Below, piece after piece: positions 53,438 through 62,479 of a stretch of DNA of 64,000 nt. Numbering within the stretch: the first letter of the stretch is position 1; the number at the start of each line of letters is the position of its first letter. Location of the stretch: contig CAWEQO010000008.1 of assembly GCA_963811225.1 (NCBI GenBank), positions 71,032-135,031 of the forward strand. Reading direction: 5' to 3'. A model generated the notes under the pieces. It was not told where the DNA came from. It was given only the letters and a program-made list of their open reading frames with translations, and did not search any database. Source of the DNA: CAWEQO01 sp963811225. Lineage in GTDB: Bacteria > Chloroflexota > Anaerolineae > Anaerolineales > Anaerolineaceae. A program made the translations under genes and the position numbers.

Positions 53438-55604
53438 GATCACCCCCGCCCACCTGGAACGCGCCGCGCTGGTGTATATCCGCCAGTCCTCCATGCGCCA
53501 GGTGGAGGAGAACCTGGAGAGCCAGGACTTGCAGTACCAGCTGGCCCAGCGCGCCCGTGCCCTGGGCTGGGCCGAAGCGCGCATCCAGATCATCGACGAC
53601 GACCTGGGCAAAAGCGCCATCTCCGCCGCTAACCGGGCCGGGTTCCAGAGCCTGGCGGCGGCAGTGGGACTGGGCCAGGTGGGTATCATCCTGGTCACGG
53701 ATGTCTCGCGCCTGGCGCGCAACTGCGGCGACTGGTACCGCCTGCTCGACCTGGCCAGCCTGTACGGGGCGCTGATCAGCGACAGCAGCGGCATCTATGA
53801 CCCGCGCATCTACGACGACCGCTTGCTGCTGGGGCTGAAAGGCACCTTTTCCGAAGCGCAGTGGTATTCCCTGCGCACCCAACTGGGAGCGGCCAAGCTC
53901 AACAAGGCGCAACGAGGAGAGCTGCACCTGCGCCTGCCGGTGGGGTTGGTGCGCGTCTCGGAGGAGCGCGTCGCTCTGCATCCCGACGCCCAGGTGCAGG
54001 GCGCCATCCACCACGTCCTGGCCGAGTTCGAGCGCCTGGGCAGCGCCCACAAGGTGCTGCGAGCCTTGCGCGACCAGTCCTTCCAACTGCCGCGCCGGGT
54101 GGGCTCCTCGCGCGAGGAGGAGGTCCGCTGGGAACGACCTACCTTCGGCGCCATTTACGCCATCCTCAAGAACCCGGCCTATGCCGGTGCCTACGCCTAT
54201 GGCAAGCTGCACCGCACCCACCTGCCCTGCGATGCCCACAAAGTGGTCCTCAAGTCCGTCCCCCAGGCCGACTGGCCGGTGCTGCGCCTGGACGCCTTCC
54301 CCGGCTACATTCCCTGGGAAACCTACCAGCGCAACCAGCAGCGCCTGGCCGAGAACGCTCAAGGCATCCAGTGGCAGCGCGGCGCCCCGCGGGAGGGGCT
54401 GGCCCTGCTGCAGGGCATCGCCGTGTGCGCCCGCTGCGGGCGGCGCTTGCACGTCCACTACACCCACGCCCCGGCCTACGTCTGCGATCACGCCACCCAG
54501 CAGTACGGCCAGGCCCGCTGCCAGACCTTCACCCTGGCTTACATCGACCCCTTCATCGAGCAGCTGTTCCTGCAAGCCGTCCAGCCCGCCCGCCTGCAGG
54601 CGGCTCTCTCGGCCCTCGACCAGATCGAGACCCACCGCCAGTCCCGGCTGGGCCACTGGCGTCAGCGCCTGGAGCGCGCCCGTTACGACACCGATCTGGC
54701 CCGCCGCCGCTACCAGCGCGTCGATCCGGACAACCGCCTGGTGGCCGCCCAACTGGAGCGCGAATGGGAAGACATGCTCCAGCAGCAAACGGCCCTCGAA
54801 AAGGAATTCGTCCAGTTCCAGACCCAGCAGCTCCCGCCGCTGTCCGAGACCGACCGCCAGGCCATCCTCAACCTGGCCGCCGATCTGCCTGCTTGCTGGC
54901 AGCGCGCCGCCCCGGCCGATCGCAAGCGCCTGCTGCGCTGCCTGATCCGCGATGTGACCCTGGATGCCTGCACCCGCCCCGGTTTCAGCCGCCTGCTGGT
55001 GCGCTGGCAGACCGGCGCGATCACCACGCTCGATGTCCCCCGCCCGCCGCACGGCACCAAACCGGCCACGGCCATCGCCGACCGCCTGCGCGCACTCGCC
55101 CTGACTCTCAGCGACGACCAGATTGCGGCGCAGCTCAACGCCGAAGGTTTCCCCACCGCCACCGCCCTGCCCTGGACCCTGGAGCGTGTCCGCGCCGTGC
55201 GCCGCAAGCGCCACATCCCCACCGCCTGCCCGCTGGGCACGCCCCAAGACGGCCCGCGCGGAGATGGCCTGATCAAGGCCGCGGAAGCCGCCCGGCGTCT
55301 GGGCGTGCATCCCTCGATGATCTCCCAATGGTTCCGCGATGGGCTGATTGCCGGGCGCCAGCGCAAGCCCGGTGGCTGGCTGTGGGTGCGCCTGAGCGAG
55401 GAGGATCTCGGCCGCTTGGACGGTTCTGCCCGCTGGCTGCCCGAGATGATCCCTTTTTTTGAAGCTCCGCAGAAATTGGGGGTGACGCTGGAACAATTGC
55501 GTGCTATGCTATGGGCAGGCGATCTGACTGCCTTTCGCATCCAGCATCAGGACGCCTGGCGCTGGTTTTTACTTCCCACCAACCCTCTATCTTGTGCCCA
55601 GTAA
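53421..55604 (+). CDS. large serine recombinase with C-terminal HTH
   Basis: A 727-residue site-specific recombinase. The resolvase domain has the nucleophile Ser in YIRQSSMRQV and the DVSRLARN motif; then a recombinase domain (GAIYAILKNPAYAGAYAYG), a zinc ribbon (CARCGRRLHVHY), a coiled-coil stretch and a C-terminal MerR/excisionase-like helix-turn-helix (LIKAAEAARRLGVHPSMISQWFRDG). The added HTH at the end is unusual for large serine integrases. Start is GTG at 53421, overlapping the small gene. It should cut and rejoin the element at its core site. Confidence 0.9.
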   Translation: MNPSSKITPAHLERAALVYIRQSSMRQVEENLESQDLQYQLAQRARALGWAEARIQIIDDDLGKSAISAANRAGFQSLAAAVGLGQVGIILVTDVSRLARNCGDWYRLLDLASLYGALISDSSGIYDPRIYDDRLLLGLKGTFSEAQWYSLRTQLGAAKLNKAQRGELHLRLPVGLVRVSEERVALHPDAQVQGAIHHVLAEFERLGSAHKVLRALRDQSFQLPRRVGSSREEEVRWERPTFGAIYAILKNPAYAGAYAYGKLHRTHLPCDAHKVVLKSVPQADWPVLRLDAFPGYIPWETYQRNQQRLAENAQGIQWQRGAPREGLALLQGIAVCARCGRRLHVHYTHAPAYVCDHATQQYGQARCQTFTLAYIDPFIEQLFLQAVQPARLQAALSALDQIETHRQSRLGHWRQRLERARYDTDLARRRYQRVDPDNRLVAAQLEREWEDMLQQQTALEKEFVQFQTQQLPPLSETDRQAILNLAADLPACWQRAAPADRKRLLRCLIRDVTLDACTRPGFSRLLVRWQTGAITTLDVPRPPHGTKPATAIADRLRALALTLSDDQIAAQLNAEGFPTATALPWTLERVRAVRRKRHIPTACPLGTPQDGPRGDGLIKAAEAARRLGVHPSMISQWFRDGLIAGRQRKPGGWLWVRLSEEDLGRLDGSARWLPEMIPFFEAPQKLGVTLEQLRAMLWAGDLTAFRIQHQDAWRWFLLPTNPLSCAQ

Positions 55605-55615
55605 GGTGCATTATG

Positions 55616-55775
55616 CCCAATGTAATGGGTTATTGTTGGCGTAGGCATACCGATCCCACGCCTGCGTCCCTTGGCTTGCTAATGGTACGACAGTATCCGG
55701 CGAGGTGAATCGTCCTAGTGAGCTGTCGTACCAGCGCGCCCCGTAGAACATTAGTCCTATCTCATCGGCTTTACA
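55616..55775 (-). pseudogene. RHS module 1, core fragment
   Basis: About 50 residues in frame, ADEIGLMFYGARWYDSSLGR, then a TSPDTVVP stretch and DRYAYANNNPLHW: the hyperconserved RHS core (ARWYD, GRFTSPD, NNNP). A stop (TAA) occurs in frame at 55776-55778, where the neighbouring tyrosine-recombinase element begins. Continues in frame at 52951 once the serine element is removed. Confidence 0.8.
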
Positions 55776-55914
55776 TTAACTTCCAAATCTGGTCCAGATT
55801 GAAATAAATAGGCTCCTGGTGGTAAGCTGAAAAAGCAAACCGCCGTGGTTTGTTTTCATACAGAACGTGGTCTTGCCACAGATCGCGTTCCTTTCACCAC
55901 CAGGAGGTGCTTTC

Positions 55915-56812
55915 ATGTTACCAGAAATCGAAGCGTTCCAAAAGTGGCTGCGCCGCAAGGCGCCCAACGCTTCCACCCAGATCCATTACCCCAACGATCT
56001 GGATCTATTCTTCGCCTGGCTCAACCAGCCGGTCGCCGGGGTCTCCGTTCAAGATGTCGATCGCTATATCGAACAGTGTCAGAAGGACGGCCAGGCCATC
56101 GCCACCATCAACCGCCGCCTGGCGGCCCTGCACGCTTTCTACCTGTTCTTGGAGGTCGAGCTAGCCGCCCCTCCAAAGAACCCGGTCTTGCCGCGCCGCC
56201 ATTACATCCACCCGGGGTTCCGCCTGCCCAGAGACGTGCAGGACCGGGATTTGCGGAAGCTGTTTGCCGCCATCCATTCCAGACCGCGACCGGGCCATGT
56301 TCTTGCTGATGCTGCGCTGCGGCTTGCGGGTTGGGGAGGTCCGCAACCTGTCGCTGCCCGATCTCTACCTGGACCCCAGCCCTGGCAGCCTGCCGCGCCT
56401 GTGGCTGCACGGCAAAGGCGGTAACGAGCGGGTGGCGTATCTCTCCCATCAGGCGCTGGCGGCCTTGCAAGCCTGGCTGGCGGAGCGCCCGCCGGTCTCA
56501 TCCAACGCGGTATTCCTCAACCGCTTTGGCTCTCGCCTCACCGTCACCGGCATCCAGGACCGCCTGGCCGGGTACTGCCAGCAGGCCGGGCTGTGGGTCA
56601 CCTGCCATCAGCTGCGCCACACCTTTGGCCGTCACCTCACCGAAGCGCGCGTGCCAGTCACTAGCATCCAGCGCCTGCTCGGCCACGCCCGCCTCACCAC
56701 CACCCAGATCTACCTGCACCTCTCGGACAAAACCGTGCAGGCCGACTACGAGGCAGCCATGCAGGCCGTTTGCCAGACCCTGGCCGGATTGGGAGAGGAA
56801 GGGCTATCATGA
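55915..56812 (+). pseudogene. tyrosine recombinase A, frameshifted
   Basis: About 298 residues when repaired. N-terminal SAM-like domain (EIEAFQKWLRRKAPNASTQI onward), then catalytic domain with R in CGLRVGEV, HQLRHTF (H-x-x-R), LLGHARL (H) and the nucleophile Tyr in TTQIYLHLS. The frame changes at about 56268-56275, between FAAI and SIPDRDRAM; one base restores it. AGGAGG precedes the ATG. Its TGA overlaps the ATG of the next recombinase (ATGA). Confidence 0.8.
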
Positions 56813-58317
56813 CCAAGAGCACCGGGCAGCGCATCCGCTTGCCCAACGATCCCAACCGGCTGGATTTCTACGACTGGCTGCCCGCCAATCGCGGCTTTTA
56901 CGTGGCCTTCCGCACCTGGCTGCATGAGAGCGGTTACAGCGCTTCGGCTCTCAACATCTACCTCGCCTCGGCCCGCTATACCCTGGGGTTCTTGCAGGAA
57001 CCCTACTGGCAGATTGACCCGGAGGGCGGCATCGACCGCGCCTGGCAGTATATCCAGGCGCAGAACCTGGCCCCGAGCACCCTCAAAAGCTACTACACAG
57101 GCCTGCTCAAGCTGCGCGAATACCTGCGCGTGCGGCTGCAAAAACCCGCTCCCCAGCGCCGTTTGAACTGGGACCACTACCTGGCCGGGCTGCCTGAGTG
57201 GCTGCGGCAGGCGCTGCACGCATACCTGGCGCACCGCCGCAGGCAGTGGCTGCCCGATCATTGGCACGAAAGCAGTATAGCCGCCCTGAGCTGCCTGACC
57301 GCTTCCATGCGCTGGATCGCCGGGCGCTTCCCGTTGCGCTCGGGTGAGGACCTGACGCCCGCGGCCTGGCTGGCCTATCTGGACATGCGCCTGGAGCAGG
57401 GGATCTTGCCTTTGAGCGTCAACAAAGAGCTGGCATCCTTGCAGCAGTTCGTCCGCTTCCTGGAAAGCCAGGGAGAACCGGTGTGCGAGCGCCTGCTGCG
57501 GGTGGATTTCCTCAACGAAGGGCCGAAACTGCCCAAGGACGCCGCTCCTACCCAGCTGCGCCGATTATACGCCGAGATCGAGCGCGAAGCGGGCAGCCCG
57601 CACGGCCTGGTCCGGCGCTGCGCGACGATGGATCGCGCCTGGTTCTTGCTGATGCTGCACAGCGGCATGCGCACGGGGGAAGTACGCCGCATGAAGCTGG
57701 AGGAGATCGACTTCGAGCGCCGCCAGGTGCGGATCGAGCAGTCCAAAGGGCTCAAGGACCGCATCGTGTTCCTATCGAACGCAACGATAGAAGCGCTGCA
57801 CACCTATGAGGCGGTGCGCGGCCCGGCCGATGCCCTGCCCAATTCGTTTTTCATCTTCCGCCACGCGGCCTTGAGCCGCTCCTACTGCTACGAACGCTTG
57901 CAGCACTACGGACGGAGCTGCGGCGTGACCCTGACCCCGCACCAGCTGCGCCACTCGTTCGCCACGCTGCTGTTGAATGCGGGAGCGCCGGTGGTGAGCG
58001 TGCAGGCCATCCTCGGCCACAAATCCATCGATACCACCCTGGGTTATGCCCGCCTGTACGACGGTACCCTGGCCGCTGATTACTACCGTGCCATGAACGA
58101 GGTGGAGCGACAGTTGGAGCTGGTGGAACGGCCGCCGCGAGAGATTCCCAGCCCGGGAGAGCTGATCGCGCTGCTCAATTCGTTGCGTTCGGGTATATTG
58201 AATGAAAGCCAGGCCAATACCGTGCAGGCCATCCGGGATGGGGTCCTGGCGCTGGCAAGACGAGAACAAGAAGAACTTGCTATGGAGGATGTTAAAGAGC
58301 TGGATCTTGCAGTCTAA
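56809..58317 (+). CDS. tyrosine recombinase B
   Basis: A 502-residue recombinase. The N-terminal half is a phage-integrase-like core-binding region, longer than usual; the catalytic half has R in SGMRTGEVRRM, K in QSKGLKDR, HQLRHSF, ILGHKSI and the Tyr in TTLGYARLY. The ATG overlaps the stop of recombinase A by four bases. Paired recombinases of this kind form transposon modules such as Tn554 (TnpA/TnpB) or RIT elements (three genes). Only two are present here; the ends of the element could not be defined. Confidence 0.88.
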   Translation: MTKSTGQRIRLPNDPNRLDFYDWLPANRGFYVAFRTWLHESGYSASALNIYLASARYTLGFLQEPYWQIDPEGGIDRAWQYIQAQNLAPSTLKSYYTGLLKLREYLRVRLQKPAPQRRLNWDHYLAGLPEWLRQALHAYLAHRRRQWLPDHWHESSIAALSCLTASMRWIAGRFPLRSGEDLTPAAWLAYLDMRLEQGILPLSVNKELASLQQFVRFLESQGEPVCERLLRVDFLNEGPKLPKDAAPTQLRRLYAEIEREAGSPHGLVRRCATMDRAWFLLMLHSGMRTGEVRRMKLEEIDFERRQVRIEQSKGLKDRIVFLSNATIEALHTYEAVRGPADALPNSFFIFRHAALSRSYCYERLQHYGRSCGVTLTPHQLRHSFATLLLNAGAPVVSVQAILGHKSIDTTLGYARLYDGTLAADYYRAMNEVERQLELVERPPREIPSPGELIALLNSLRSGILNESQANTVQAIRDGVLALARREQEELAMEDVKELDLAV

Positions 58318-58455
58318 ACCAAGGAAAACTGGGGGCTTGCGAAACGCAGGCCGGGTTGTATAATCAAGGTACGGCACAAGAGAGGCGAGCCAGTCCGGTT
58401 TCTAATCGGCTGTCTCGTCTTTCAATTTTCCTCAGCCATTATTAAAGTATCATGA

Positions 58456-58716
58456 TTATTGTCGAGGCCAATAGTAAAAAGCAGCCGCAACGACGAATAG
58501 CAAATATATTACAGTGATAATGCTGGAAATTACCCTTGTCGTGTTACTAGCATTTGGTTTAGCCACAATCATTACTGTGTAAACAGCAAATACTATAACC
58601 AATGCTGAAATAATTCCCTTTTTCGTTGGGACAGGCCATGATCTTTTACTTACTAATGAAATCCATCCAGGAATTAAATAAAGAACTACAAAAATAATAA
58701 CGAAGGCAAGTTTCAT
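58456..58716 (-). CDS. three-helix membrane protein, candidate immunity protein of module 2
   Basis: An 86-residue protein with three hydrophobic helices (about 3-22, 36-52, 63-82), AT-rich. No family recognised. Its ATG is only 5 bases after the restored stop of RHS module 2 (58722), on the same strand. This is the position and size expected of an immunity protein for a membrane-acting toxin; function is inferred from context alone. Confidence 0.65.
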   Translation of the reverse strand: MKLAFVIIFVVLYLIPGWISLVSKRSWPVPTKKGIISALVIVFAVYTVMIVAKPNASNTTRVISSIITVIYLLFVVAAAFYYWPRQ

Positions 58717-58721
58717 GTTCT

Positions 58722-58854
58722 TTACTCCATTGCGCCTGAAACTCCAGCAATACCGCCGTAAACACTGGATACCAAGGTTTGGCTATACAAATTCCGCGCA
58801 TTTTCTGTTGCGAACAATGTGTTAATTGTTCGGCCAGGCATGAAGTAACTAGTA
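58722..58854 (-). pseudogene. RHS module 2, terminal exon-like part left of IS630
   Basis: 44 in-frame codons (SYFMPGRTINTLFATENAR, then to GGIAGVSGAME and TAA at 58722-58724) that continue the RHS module 2 frame exactly when IS630 and one TA are removed. Shows where the uninterrupted gene ended. Confidence 0.85.
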
Positions 58855-58879
58855 CAGCTTGGCATAAATAGGTAACAAT

Positions 58880-59638
58880 TCATACATTCAGTGCCTTACC
58901 CTGGTATGTCCATTTAAAGGGTTTTGCCATGGTGAGGTTGTAATATTCGATAAAAGCTAAGACTTTGCGCCGCAGATCTTCCACAGAAGTAAAGTTGCCT
59001 CGTTTGAGGAGTTTTCGCATCAGGATACTGAACCAAATTTCGATCTGGTTCATCCATGAAGCATGTTTGGGGGTGTAATGAAAAACAATGCGATGGGTTG
59101 GATCGCTTAAGAAGGCTGCCCGAGAAGCTTTGGATTTCAGGATACCCGATTTACCCTTCACCCCCAGATCGATATCCAGGTCTGATTCATCGGCGACATA
59201 GCGCACCAAAGATGCAGATAGATGGGTATTGAGGTTATCGCAAATGAAGTCCCATTTTATGGCCAGGGGGTCTGAATTGACCCGACTTTGGATATGCTCC
59301 ACAAAATCCTTTTCGTTGCGGGTCTTGTTGGCTGTGCAGGCCACCAGTTTTCCCAATGCCACATCAAAATTGCAGGTAAAAGACAAAGTGCCATGCCGGA
59401 TATATTCAAACTCACGCCGCTCGACTTTACCTGGTTGCATCGGCAACCCCGGATGTTTGCGTTCCAGTGCCTGCACGCCGGTCATTTCATCCAGACTTTC
59501 CGTGTGCTGTCCCTCTTTGGCCCTTTCAGGTGCTTGTTTGTAGGTATGGTTAATATCAGCAACTTTTTCATCAAAACCTTCTTCATAGGCGGGGGTCAAC
59601 CAATAGCGGCTCAAGTGCGGCTTGATATCACCCTCTTT
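58880..59638 (-). CDS. IS630 transposase, DDE part (second frame)
   Basis: About 250 residues with the catalytic triad D in DEMTGVQAL, D in FICDNLNTH and E in NQIEIWFSIL, typical of IS630/DDE_3 domains. It has no start of its own: it begins in the +1 frame relative to the upstream gene, next to the run TTTTAAAAAG at 59634-59646. Expressed by frameshift or inactivated by a one-base change. Confidence 0.8.
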   Translation of the reverse strand, partial: KEGDIKPHLSRYWLTPAYEEGFDEKVADINHTYKQAPERAKEGQHTESLDEMTGVQALERKHPGLPMQPGKVERREFEYIRHGTLSFTCNFDVALGKLVACTANKTRNEKDFVEHIQSRVNSDPLAIKWDFICDNLNTHLSASLVRYVADESDLDIDLGVKGKSGILKSKASRAAFLSDPTHRIVFHYTPKHASWMNQIEIWFSILMRKLLKRGNFTSVEDLRRKVLAFIEYYNLTMAKPFKWTYQGKALNV

Positions 59639-60092
59639 TTAAAAGCCTGGCCGCATGCCGTCCCGAAATATGCTCAACGATCTTGCGTTTCATCACTTCA
59701 TCGGCGATTTCGCGCGCGGTCCACTGGCTGATCGGTCTCTCTGAGTTTTCTGGCTCTTCACAGGCCAGTGCTTCAATCTGACAGCGTTGATCTGCGGTAA
59801 TCCTGGCTGGCGCTCCCGGACGAGGACCATCTTGCAGACGATCCTCAATGCTCAAATCCTCGTATGAAATCGTCTGTGCTTTCACCCAACGATTTCGCCA
59901 GAGCTGTGCCGTAATAATGTTGACCTTTAGGGTTGCAGCTATCGCGGTATTGGTTTGTCCTTGTCCTGCCGCCAAAATAATGCGCGCTCGTAAAGCAATT
60001 TGCTGGCCAATATTATGGCGACGAACCAATTGTTCCAGGCCCATTCGTTCTTCTTCACTCAGGTTAACCTTTGTAGCTTTTGGAGTTGGCAT
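59628..60092 (-). CDS. IS630 transposase, N-terminal HTH part
   Basis: A 154-residue frame with a helix-turn-helix (NIGQQIALRARIILAAGQGQ, then TNTAIAATLKVN) and a second DNA-binding part, normally the front of a single IS630 transposase. It ends KRG then stop 10 bases into the overlap with the catalytic frame. A +1 frameshift at the A-run would join the two. Confidence 0.8.
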   Translation of the reverse strand: MPTPKATKVNLSEEERMGLEQLVRRHNIGQQIALRARIILAAGQGQTNTAIAATLKVNIITAQLWRNRWVKAQTISYEDLSIEDRLQDGPRPGAPARITADQRCQIEALACEEPENSERPISQWTAREIADEVMKRKIVEHISGRHAARLLKRG

Positions 60093-60187
60093 TTTGTTTC
60101 TCCGTTTTCCGTTTTAGAAAAGTGTAATGCCTGCTATCTCTCTGGTCAACCTTTTATCGTTACTTATTATTCATTTGCGCTAAAATG

Positions 60188-60905
60188 TACTAGCTTGTTT
60201 TAGTGTTCCAACTGTGTTGTTTGCAACTGGGAACGCTTCTCCAGCGAAAGCTGATACACCTCCACCTAATGCCGCATTAAGAGCCATATCCGTTGCCTTT
60301 GGAGTGAAAGTAGGCGAGTTTCCTTCTGCGAGGTCCACTGCATTTTGAGTATAACCTCCTGCTAAATATGATGCTGCACCACCAACAGCATTTACAGCAG
60401 CTGTACCGGCAACTAATGCTGTTCCGCTAGCTGATACTCCTATGGTACTTAATAATGTGCCTGCCAAAGGTGTAGCTATCACACTTATTGCACCTGCAAG
60501 AGCCCCACCTGCGAAAGCTCCCGCTGCCCCTGCTAGGGTAACTTCACCACCCATTGCTGTAGTTGCTCCAACATAAACTGCTGTAGATATTGCACCACCA
60601 ATTAATGCTCCTGCAGCCAATGGGATTAAGAATGCAAAGTGGCCATCTGGATCTATGTAACGAAGAGGGTTATTGTTGGAATAAGAATAGCGATCAAATG
60701 TGGCAGCGCTTTTTGGTACTTGGCTGGATTCATTTTGTAAATGATTGACCTGTTCATGATTTCTTTGGTTCAATTGCTCAAGGAACTTAGTTTCATGGTA
60801 ATCGACAATAAGATCAATATTGATACTGCTACTTGGTATAATGGTGTCAGGGGAGGTGAAACGTCCTAAATCAGGATCATACCACCTTGAGCCCATCCAG
60901 ATCAA
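60188..60905 (-). pseudogene. RHS module 2, core and tip
   Basis: About 240 residues: core motifs WMGSRWYDPDLGRFTSPDT, a variable insertion, then DRYSYSNNNPLRYIDPDGH, and a long Gly/Ala-rich hydrophobic C-terminal region (ALIGGAISTAVYVGATTAMG onward) typical of RHS tips that meet membranes. It lacks an N-terminus: upstream the frame runs into the left end of an IS110-type element. The 3' end continues at 58854 beyond IS630. Confidence 0.85.
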
Positions 60906-60946
60906 GTTGTTAGTATGGGGTTGCTTCGCAAGACGTTGCGGGCATC

Positions 60947-61027
60947 TAGGACCGGGCGTAGCTGGGTATACTATGCTTTGTTTAGCGATTGGAGCGTAGT
61001 TATACCGGGCGGTCCTACGTATGGGAC
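60947..61027 (+). ncRNA. structured RNA candidate in the IS110 left end (bridge-RNA-like)
   Basis: Upstream of the IS110 transposase lies ~320 bases without a gene. Within it TAGGACC (60947-60953) pairs with GGTCCTA (61021-61027) and GGTATA (60965-60970) with TATACC (61011-61016), leaving an internal loop and a terminal loop. IS110 elements of the IS621 type encode their bridge RNA exactly in this left-end region. That this hairpin is such an RNA is an inference. Confidence 0.4.
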
Positions 61028-61233
61028 AATCGGTTACATTATGGGAAATCCGTGGACTAATCCTCCGCGGACAGGCCCGACAAGTTGTTTGATTGCCCGA
61101 TCGAATCCACTAAACTGAGAAGCGAGCCAATTTCCTGGTCGCAAGCTCAAATCTGTGTGTGAAGTAGCCTCCCAAAAACCAGATGCGCCCGGCCCTTCTG
61201 ACGAGGTTCGTCAGTTCAGGAAAGGAGCGCGAT

Positions 61234-62479
61234 ATGTCTACCGCAACCCCAACTCGTTTTATCGGCTTGGATATCCACAAACATTACCTGGTCGCCACCG
61301 GCGTCAACGCGGAAAAGGAAGTGGTGTTTGGGCCGCATACTGTCCAGCTTTCCAGACTGGAAGAATGGGTGCAGAAGCACCTGCATCCGTCAGATGCTCT
61401 GGTGATGGAGATGAGCACTAACTCGTTCCAGTTGTACGATGAACTGGTGCCGTTTGTCCATTCTATCATCCTGGTTCATCCGCCTCACGTGGCTTTGATC
61501 GTCAAAGCCCAGGTGAAAACGGACAAGAAAGCTGCCCTGACCCTGGCGCAACTCCACGCTGCCGGTCTACTAACCGGGATTTGGGTGCCCCCTACCGAGG
61601 TCCGCGAGCTGCGCGCCATGATAGCCCACCGCTCGAAAATGGTGCGCCTCTCCACGCAGGCCAAAAATCGCCTGCACACGCTGCTCCAGCGCAAACACAT
61701 CCTTCCCCCTGAAGGGGATCTGTTCATCGAAGACCGGCACGGATGGTGGGATGAACTGTCATTGCTACCTCTAGAAAAGGCCAGAGTGGAATCGGATTGG
61801 GAGACGCTGCGCTTTGCTCAACAGCAAAGCGAACGGGATCGAAGGCCATCTAACTGACTATTCCGTAGACGAAGACCGGCTGCCTTATTTGCTTCAGCTT
61901 CCCGGCTTTGGCTTGCTGCTGGCGTTGACTGTGCTGGCGGCGATTGGTGATATTACTCGTTTTCCAGATGCCAAGCACCTGGTGGGGTATGCCGGGCTGG
62001 GCACGCGCGTCCATGACAGTGGGCTAACTCACTTGACCGGGCGCATCACCAAAGCCGGGCGGCGTGATCTGCGCTCGGCTGTGGTCCAGGCGGCGCGTAA
62101 CGCGGCCAAATCCGATCCGCACTGGAAGGCTGAATTGGAACGAAAAGAACCGCGCATGGGTTACCAGAAGGCCATTGTCGCCATCGCCCGTAAACTGCTG
62201 GTGGCAGTCTGGCATGTACTGACTAAGAAAACTGCTGACCGTTTTGCCCAACCGGAACACGTTGCGCGTAAACTGGCTCTTCACGCTTATCTGCTAGGAA
62301 AAGCTCGCCGTCCGAGTGGTGAAAGCGTACCGGAATACATCCGCAAGAATCTGGACGAATTGGACTTGCATTTGGATTCCTTCAAAATGGGCAAGCGGGT
62401 TGTGGAACTCCCGGACAAGCACTTGAAGGGGGAAAGAGCGGTGAAGGGCCAGCCCGCTGTGATGAACAAGGAAACATAG
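61234..62479 (+). pseudogene. IS110-family transposase, frameshifted
   Basis: About 415 residues when repaired. N-terminal DEDD/RuvC-like domain (FIGLDIHKHYLVATG, then LVMEMSTNSFQLYD, then KTDKKAALTLAQL), followed by a transposase_20 domain (LLQLPGFGLLLALTVLAAIG, then GYAGLGTRVHDSGLTH). The frame breaks at the GGG of 61835-61837; removing one G joins SER to IEGHLTDY. AAAGGAG precedes the ATG at 61234. Same frame has a stop at ~61855 as read. Confidence 0.85.

Larger units (their letters stand above)
52945..55622 (+). mobile_element. serine-recombinase element inserted in an RHS gene
   Basis: About 2.67 kb carrying DUF5372, a small gene and a large serine recombinase. It is flanked by CCCAATG at 52945-52951 and 55616-55622. 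Removing one copy and the element joins the RHS core and tip in one frame (reading ANNNPLHWVSFVRNNP). This fits conservative insertion at a short common core with duplication of the site. There are no inverted repeats. Confidence 0.75.
58855..60187 (-). mobile_element. IS630-family element in RHS module 2
   Basis: 1333 bp between a TA duplication (58853-58854 and 60188-60189), the target used by IS630/Tc1 elements. Imperfect inverted ends begin CAGCTTGGC and CATTTTAGC. Two transposase frames on the minus strand. Removing it restores an open RHS frame. Confidence 0.88.

Noticed and set aside
53861..55462. A 533-residue plus-strand frame rich in Arg, Pro and Ala
   Set aside because: Out-of-frame reading of the same recombinase; composition is typical of a frame-shifted GC-rich gene.
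53256..55496. A 746-residue open frame on the minus strand across the serine recombinase
   Set aside because: It is a shadow of a GC-rich gene: the plus strand gives a complete recombinase with catalytic Ser, zinc ribbon and HTH, while the minus frame has no recognisable domain and biased composition.
60915..61118. A 67-codon frame in the IS110 left end
   Set aside because: No homology and it overlaps a region with clear RNA pairing; more likely non-coding.
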